From positions 1 through 10,691 of the forward strand of contig JAFDAE010000142.1 of NCBI GenBank assembly GCA_019314005.1: a stretch of DNA of 10,691 bases, read 5' to 3'. The position numbers and the translations under genes were made by a program. The DNA is from Deltaproteobacteria bacterium (GTDB lineage Bacteria; Desulfobacterota; Desulfobacteria; C00003060; C00003106). This document shows, in pieces, positions 5,690 through 10,691 of this stretch. How positions within the stretch are numbered: the first letter of the stretch is position 1; every line of letters begins with the position of its first letter. The notes below the pieces were generated by a model, which saw only the letters and a program-made list of their open reading frames with translations, did no database searches and was not told the origin of the DNA.

Positions 5690-8600
5690 ATGAACACATC
5701 AAGCGCTTCCATAGCCGACTTAATCGGAATGATCCGGGAGAATAGAGGCACTGTAGACTGTAGCGGTCTGGTAGGCTCAGAGATAGCCTACTGCTTGGCG
5801 GAAGTACACCGCGGTGCAAAACGGTCTCTATTTGTTGTGGCGCCTACGCTTAAAGAGGCTGAAGCAATCATATCTGATATCCATTGTTTCCTCGGCGGGG
5901 CCGAGGAATCGGTCCTTTTTTTCCCGCCGTACCATATTATCCCGTTCAAACCGGTAGATTATAATCCTGAAACCGCCGCACACCGCATCAAAACACTCTA
6001 CAGACTTATCACAGAAGATGACCCGAAGATTGTAGTAACTACCATCGAAGGGCTTCTTCAAAAGATTATTCCCCGGACGTCCCTTTCCGCTTTTCCGGAA
6101 ATCATTATCACGGAAGAAGAGGTCAACCGAGACCAGTTGTTAAGTCACCTAATAAGTGGTGGTTATTCAAAGGCATCCATCGTAGAAGAACCCGGAGACT
6201 TCAGTGTCCGTGGAAGTCTGATAGATCTCTTTTCGCCCCTTTATCCTGATCCGGTCCGTATAGAATTTTTTGGTGATACTGTTGAATCGATTCGAACCTT
6301 TTCCGCGGTTGACCAACGGTCGTTACAATACCTTGAGGAAGTGATCATCATTCCCGCCCGTGAGTCAATTATTCATCCCGATGAAATCGAACAGATCATA
6401 AAGAGGTTTAGGCTGCATGCAAAACAATTGGAAATCCCACATACTCGGGTAGAGGAAATGCTCGATCACATTGCAGAACAGCATCAATTTCCGGGAATGG
6501 GCGGTTTCCTTCCTCTACTCTATCCGAAATTAGATAGTTTGGTTGAGTACCTTCCTGAAGACGCTGTTCCTGTGCTCATTGACCTTTCATCTATTGAAAA
6601 GATAGGAAAAACAGCGGAAGAGGTGATAACACAAAGCCATCGCACCTGCCGCTCCAAGGGTAGGCTCTGTGTAGAACCAGAATCATTATACCAACCTTCC
6701 GATGAGGCACTCCATGAGCTTCTGGGCCAGGAGTCAGCCATGGTTTTCAGGGCTCTGCCCGTAGCCGGGGAAGCCACACGGCCGTGTCATTTTACTGTTC
6801 ACAATAACAAAACGACCTCGCAAGCACTCAGAACATCCAAAGGGTATCAAGAGTTACTACGCCCACTGATCGACTGGATTAAGGAATATCATGACGCAGG
6901 ATGCTTCCCCACCGTAGTATGCGCGGGCCAAAAAGGGGCAGAACGTATTAGAAAGCTCCTCCGACCCTATGGCATCACTACCCTTGCGGATAAAGACACT
7001 GCGCGGGACAAGCCGGACGTGGGAATCGTGCTCCGGATACGTTTTGGACGGCTCTCAACCGGGTTTGTGTGGAAAAAAGAATCGCTGTCGATCATCACGG
7101 AAGAGGAAATCTTCGGCCCCAAACGACGCCGTCTCAAACGCCCGACCCCTTCCGGGGAAACCCGGATTATCGACTTCCAGGATCTTAAGGAAGGAGACCT
7201 TGTCGTTCATATCGAACACGGCATAGGCCGGTATCAGGTACTCATACGACTGGACGTAGCACAACATGTGGATGATTTTCTCCTCATTGAATACCAGGGA
7301 AACGATAAGCTGTATCTGCCGGTCGACCGGCTCCAGAATATACAGAAATATATGGGTATTGAAGGCGCTGTCCCCCATCTCGACCGGCTCGGCGGCAGCT
7401 CCTGGGGTCGGGCCAAGGAAAAGGTAAAGAAATCTGTTCAGAAAACAGCCAAAGAGCTTTTAGAACTATACGCGTGGAGAAAGGTTCAAAAAGGGTTTGC
7501 CTTTTCTCCCGGTGATCAGTATTTTGAGAAATTCGAGACAGAATTTGAATACGAAGAGACTCCGGATCAGGCCCGCGCCATCAACGAAGTCCTGGGTGAT
7601 ATGGAAACCAATACTCCTATGGATCGTCTCGTGTGCGGCGATGTAGGATACGGCAAGACCGAGGTAGCTCTTAGAGCTGCATTCAAAGCGGTATGCGACA
7701 ACAAACAGGTGGCAATCTTGGTTCCAACTACTGTTCTGTTAGAGCAGCACCTGCAAACATTCAAAAAACGGTTTGCACAATATCCGGTTATCGTTGCGGG
7801 TCTCAGCAGGTTTCGATCGGCAAAAGAACAAAAGATGATTCTCAAACACCTTGCCGAAGGCAAAGTCGACATCGTCATAGGGACACATAGGCTCTTGCAA
7901 AAGGATGTCAACTTTAAAAATATTGGATTGATCATCCTTGATGAAGAACAGCGATTCGGAGTTAAGGACAAAGAAAAACTGAAAAAGATTCGCGCCCACG
8001 TTGACGTCCTTGCATTAAGCGCGACCCCGATCCCCAGGACCCTTCACATGTCCATGATGGGGATACGGGATCTCAGCGTCATTATGACCCCACCCGAGCA
8101 TAGATACCCTATTAAAACATATATTTCTAACTTTGACGACGCAGTCATTACAGAAGCCATCATGCGCGAAAAGGATCGGTCCGGGCAGGTTTTTTTCGTT
8201 CATAACAATATTCGAAGCATCCGGGCCATGGCCGGATATATCCAAAAATTGGTTCCACGTGTCCGAATCGGCGTTGCACATGGCAGACTTGATGAAAAGG
8301 AGTTGGAAAAGGTCATGTTTCAATTTGTCCGTCGGGACATAGACCTGCTGGTTTGCACTACTATTATTGAATCAGGACTTGATATACCCTCGGCAAACAC
8401 TATTATGATTAACCGCGCAGAGAGATTCGGATTGTCCCAAATCTATCAACTTCGAGGAAGGGTGGGCAGAGGAGAAGAACAGGCGTATGCATATTTTTTC
8501 ATTCCCGGAGAAAGCGCTATCACCAAGGACGCGCAGAAAAGGCTTCGCGTTCTAATGGAACATGAAAAGCTGGGCGCCGGCTTTCACATTGCCCTTAATG

Positions 8601-9172
8601 ACCTTCAGATCAGAGGTGGAGGTACGATCCTGGGGACATCCCAATCCGGTCATATCGCGGCAGTCGGCTATGAGATGTATCTTCAACTAATGGAACAAGC
8701 CATGAACGAACTAAAAGGAGAACCGATAGAAAAGGAGGTGGAACCGGAAATTAACCTGGGGCGTTCAGCCTATCTTCCGGAAGACTATATTTCTGACATC
8801 GATCAACGGCTTACCCTCTACAAAAGGCTCTCTCGCATGACCACATTGGAAGAACTTGATCATTTCAGGACCGAATTGAAAGACCGCTACGGCCGTTTCA
8901 CCGAAGAAGTCACCAATTTACTGATAAAGATCGGATTAAAGATTATCGCAAAGAATGTACGCATCGTCCATCTTGATGTATCTGAACAAGGAATACTCTT
9001 TACCTTTGACAATGATCATCGTGCCGACGCAAAAAAAATCGTGGACCTAATCAGCGCGTATCCCCGCAAGGTCTCTGTCACATCAGAAAACCACTTAAGG
9101 GTTAGGTTGCCTTTTAAAGGGATAACAGATCCGCTTCAGGCAACAGAAAAAATTATAGAGGAGATTACATGA
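5690..9172 (+). CDS. mfd: Transcription-repair coupling factor Mfd
   Basis: ATP-driven DNA translocase that pushes stalled RNA polymerase off damaged template DNA and recruits UvrA for nucleotide excision repair. The 1160-residue product is full length. Reading along it: the N-terminal UvrB-like module (about 1-350, with VLFFPPYHIIPFKP and RIEFFGDTVESIRTF, the UvrA-binding region), a linker domain, the CarD/RID RNA-polymerase-interaction domain (from about 497, VHIEHGIGRY at 506-515), then a RecG-like helicase core with Walker A GDVGYGKT (Lys656), DEEQ (751-754), SATPIPRT and QLRGRVGRG (920-928). The C-terminal D7 domain (about 1010-1160) is also present. As in other Mfd proteins, the N-terminal module lacks a working Walker A. 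The ATG has no clear Shine-Dalgarno, and the region upstream is the long inverted repeat. Its stop overlaps the next start as ATGA, implying coupling with the downstream lipoprotein gene. Confidence 0.98.
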   Translation: MNTSSASIADLIGMIRENRGTVDCSGLVGSEIAYCLAEVHRGAKRSLFVVAPTLKEAEAIISDIHCFLGGAEESVLFFPPYHIIPFKPVDYNPETAAHRIKTLYRLITEDDPKIVVTTIEGLLQKIIPRTSLSAFPEIIITEEEVNRDQLLSHLISGGYSKASIVEEPGDFSVRGSLIDLFSPLYPDPVRIEFFGDTVESIRTFSAVDQRSLQYLEEVIIIPARESIIHPDEIEQIIKRFRLHAKQLEIPHTRVEEMLDHIAEQHQFPGMGGFLPLLYPKLDSLVEYLPEDAVPVLIDLSSIEKIGKTAEEVITQSHRTCRSKGRLCVEPESLYQPSDEALHELLGQESAMVFRALPVAGEATRPCHFTVHNNKTTSQALRTSKGYQELLRPLIDWIKEYHDAGCFPTVVCAGQKGAERIRKLLRPYGITTLADKDTARDKPDVGIVLRIRFGRLSTGFVWKKESLSIITEEEIFGPKRRRLKRPTPSGETRIIDFQDLKEGDLVVHIEHGIGRYQVLIRLDVAQHVDDFLLIEYQGNDKLYLPVDRLQNIQKYMGIEGAVPHLDRLGGSSWGRAKEKVKKSVQKTAKELLELYAWRKVQKGFAFSPGDQYFEKFETEFEYEETPDQARAINEVLGDMETNTPMDRLVCGDVGYGKTEVALRAAFKAVCDNKQVAILVPTTVLLEQHLQTFKKRFAQYPVIVAGLSRFRSAKEQKMILKHLAEGKVDIVIGTHRLLQKDVNFKNIGLIILDEEQRFGVKDKEKLKKIRAHVDVLALSATPIPRTLHMSMMGIRDLSVIMTPPEHRYPIKTYISNFDDAVITEAIMREKDRSGQVFFVHNNIRSIRAMAGYIQKLVPRVRIGVAHGRLDEKELEKVMFQFVRRDIDLLVCTTIIESGLDIPSANTIMINRAERFGLSQIYQLRGRVGRGEEQAYAYFFIPGESAITKDAQKRLRVLMEHEKLGAGFHIALNDLQIRGGGTILGTSQSGHIAAVGYEMYLQLMEQAMNELKGEPIEKEVEPEINLGRSAYLPEDYISDIDQRLTLYKRLSRMTTLEELDHFRTELKDRYGRFTEEVTNLLIKIGLKIIAKNVRIVHLDVSEQGILFTFDNDHRADAKKIVDLISAYPRKVSVTSENHLRVRLPFKGITDPLQATEKIIEEIT

Positions 9173-10110
9173 GAATGTTCAACAGAAGTTTGGCGATTTT
9201 CCTCCTTGTCCTTGTAGCATTCGGCTGTACACAAAATGAAAAGGATGCCGGAAATAAGGAGACACTTATCAAAGTTGATACGTTGGCCGTGAGTCTTGCT
9301 GAGTTCAACGACGCCTATGAATTATCACAAATGATCTCGGAACAGCCCCAACCATCAGATACGCTCTCTGAACAAACAGCTCGACTGCAGTTCCTGCGTC
9401 AACTACTGGAAGAGATGGTCATCCTCAGGCGTGCGAAAGAAGTGAACCTCACGGTATCGGCTCAAGAACTCGAAAAAGAGATAGATAAAATTCGAAAGGA
9501 TTATCCGGACGATAGCTTTGACGAAATCTTTCTGAAAGAGGCCATCTCTTATGATCATTGGAAGGGAAAGATCCGGAAAAGGCTTCTGGTTAAAAAAGTT
9601 ATCCAGACCGACCTCGTTCAAAATATTTCAATAACCGCGGAAGAAATCAAGTCTTATTATAATGAACACAAGGAAACATTCGGCAGGCCGGAGATGGTTC
9701 GAGTCTACCAGATATTACTCCCCACAAAGGATCAAGCCAAGAAGGTGCTTGCTGAGATTAATAGGGGGGTGTCGTTTCAGGATATGGCGCGGGTGCATTC
9801 TACCAGCCCGGACAAGGACAAAGGGGGCGATCTGGGATTCGTAGCAAAGGGAATACTTCCGGAAGTCCTGGATAGGACTATCTTCAAGCTTAAAGAGGGG
9901 AAAATCAGTCCGGTAGTCAAGAGTGGTTATGGGTATCATCTATTCCTGGTAACAGAGAAAAAACCGGCCAGCAAACCGGATCTTTCACGGGTGACTAAAA
10001 CCATTAGAACGCGGCTCAAGGAAGAAAAGTTAGAACAGGTATATGGCGCCTGGTTGGCAAGGTTACGCTCGCGCTATGAAGTCGAGGTAAATGAGAGCTT
10101 GTTGGAATAA
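9169..10110 (+). CDS. SurA/PpiC-type peptidyl-prolyl isomerase lipoprotein
   Basis: Likely periplasmic, membrane-anchored foldase or chaperone for exported proteins. The 313 residues start with a signal peptide, MRMFNRSLAIFLLVLVAFGC, with lipidated Cys20 (the lipobox AFGC is somewhat unusual). A helical SurA_N-like chaperone region follows (about 35-170), then one parvulin rotamase domain (about 173-265, with GGDLGFVAKGILPEVLDRTIF and GYGYHLFLV), and a C-terminal helix that in this family packs back on the chaperone part. The first His of the parvulin core (usually in a HILL-type strand) is replaced by Gln181 (VYQILL), while His257 is kept, so isomerase activity may be low and chaperone activity dominant. 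The ATG is preceded by AGAGGAG and overlaps the mfd stop by ATGA. A foldase gene directly after mfd is, from memory, a familiar order in Deltaproteobacteria. The start at 9169 is well supported; Met3 is an alternative. Confidence 0.9.
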   Translation: MRMFNRSLAIFLLVLVAFGCTQNEKDAGNKETLIKVDTLAVSLAEFNDAYELSQMISEQPQPSDTLSEQTARLQFLRQLLEEMVILRRAKEVNLTVSAQELEKEIDKIRKDYPDDSFDEIFLKEAISYDHWKGKIRKRLLVKKVIQTDLVQNISITAEEIKSYYNEHKETFGRPEMVRVYQILLPTKDQAKKVLAEINRGVSFQDMARVHSTSPDKDKGGDLGFVAKGILPEVLDRTIFKLKEGKISPVVKSGYGYHLFLVTEKKPASKPDLSRVTKTIRTRLKEEKLEQVYGAWLARLRSRYEVEVNESLLE

Positions 10111-10113
10111 ATA

Positions 10114-10638
10114 CTAAACATCCGGAATCCGCTCTACATCCTCTTTTGCCACTTCAACTGCTGCATACTGACCCAATGCTTCCACGGAGACTACAACGCG
10201 TTCTACACCCCGGTAGCGTACAAAGGTCCCGATCACGCCGGTAAAGGGGCCTGCAATGACAATTACCCGATCCCCTTTTTTAAAGCGCACGCCGCCTACC
10301 TGAACAGGGTTATCACCCTCTACCATTATGCGAAGCGACGTTATTGCTTCATCCGTCACTGGGATCGGACCGTCTTTGTTTCCAATAATCCGGACTACAC
10401 CTACTGTTTTCAAGATCTCGAGTCGTTCATGGGGGTTTAGATCGCTTTTTACAAAGATATAGCCGGGGAAAAGGGGTACGCGAATAATCAAACGTCGATC
10501 GCGGCGTTTGCTGGGCTTGGCAACCTTGGGAAGAAATGCGTCAAAAGTTTTTTTTGTCAGACCGTCCGAAACGACCTGCTCAAAACGGCTTCTTGTATGA
10601 AGTACATACCAGGCAGGATTTATATCATCAGAAAGCAT
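10114..10638 (-). CDS. Specialised NusG paralogue (transcription antiterminator, UpxY/RfaH-like)
   Basis: Binds RNA polymerase to alter pausing or termination. The 174-residue protein has an NGN domain (about 9-105, with WYVLHTRSRFE and the VPLFPGYIFVK core) and a C-terminal KOW domain (about 119-172, FKKGDRVIVIAGPFTGVIGTF). It is probably not housekeeping nusG: it lacks the secE and rplK neighbours and has the shape of paralogues that usually precede polysaccharide or secondary-metabolite operons. Here it points away from whatever lies beyond the right edge and ends 3 nt from the convergent ppiC stop, so it cannot head a downstream operon on its own strand. It must act in trans or on a distant locus, or be the last gene of an operon that begins outside the window. 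The ATG at 10638 has no Shine-Dalgarno. Confidence 0.85.
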   Translation of the reverse strand: MLSDDINPAWYVLHTRSRFEQVVSDGLTKKTFDAFLPKVAKPSKRRDRRLIIRVPLFPGYIFVKSDLNPHERLEILKTVGVVRIIGNKDGPIPVTDEAITSLRIMVEGDNPVQVGGVRFKKGDRVIVIAGPFTGVIGTFVRYRGVERVVVSVEALGQYAAVEVAKEDVERIPDV

Positions 10639-10644
10639 GCAATC

Positions 10645-10673
10645 ATATTAGCAGATGTAGAAACTCAGGACAA
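10645..10673 (-). promoter_or_regulatory. Possible promoter of the NusG paralogue, placing the start codon at the transcript 5' end
   Basis: On the minus strand TTGTCC (10668-10673) is followed after 17 bp by TAATAT (10645-10650). Both hexamers match the sigma70 consensus at 4 of 6 positions. The -10 ends 6 nt before the ATG, so transcription would begin at or next to the start codon, in line with the missing ribosome binding site. Weak matches; low confidence. Confidence 0.25.
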
Positions 10674-10691
10674 CTACAGATGTGATTATTG

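Noticed and set aside
7567..7971. 134-residue minus-strand open frame
   Set aside because: It is antisense to the conserved helicase core of mfd, with low-complexity composition typical of a shadow frame.

Overview
The window looks like a stretch of chromosome from a Gram-negative bacterium, most likely a member of the Desulfobacterota (former Deltaproteobacteria, a sulfate-reducing or syntrophic lineage). The basis is the gene types and protein style (two lipoproteins with Cys20 lipoboxes, PBP1A, a SurA/PpiC-like periplasmic isomerase, a NusG paralogue), the moderate base composition, and the kind of repeats found between the genes. The lineage call is inference; no marker gene such as rRNA is present.

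Layout. Positions 1-139 hold non-coding, hairpin-rich sequence that resembles a dispersed repeat. Positions 140-2707 (minus) encode a bifunctional class A penicillin-binding protein (PBP1A). A short AT-rich divergent region (about 2708-2804) carries a good sigma70-like promoter and a hairpin followed by a T-run. It leads on the plus strand into hisI (2805-3191) and hisG (3181-4056, GTG start, 11 bp overlap). After a short spacer of purine-rich repeats comes a TPR lipoprotein gene (4127-4856) that is split by an in-frame stop plus a frame change. It looks like a pseudogene made by a small internal deletion. Next is the GTPase gene engB/ysxC (4923-5504). The 185-bp gap before mfd carries a long inverted repeat (5540-5665) built from CGCAAAG heptamers. 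mfd (5690-9172) is intact and overlaps by ATGA a lipoprotein of the SurA/PpiC isomerase family (9169-10110). A specialised NusG paralogue (10114-10638, minus) converges on it with only 3 nt between the stop codons.

How the genes work together. Most of the content is housekeeping: cell-wall synthesis (PBP1A), two enzymes of histidine synthesis (HisG step 1, HisI step 3), ribosome assembly (EngB), transcription-coupled repair (Mfd) and envelope protein folding (PpiC-like). hisI-hisG are translationally coupled and mfd-ppiC are too. The other neighbours share direction but not an obvious pathway.

I found no CRISPR array, tRNA, rRNA, transposase or defence system, and nothing that amounts to a new multi-gene system. 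The points most worth a second look are the broken TPR lipoprotein, the different repeat-like sequences found in several of the gaps between genes, the possible attenuator ahead of hisI, and the isolated, possibly leaderless NusG paralogue.
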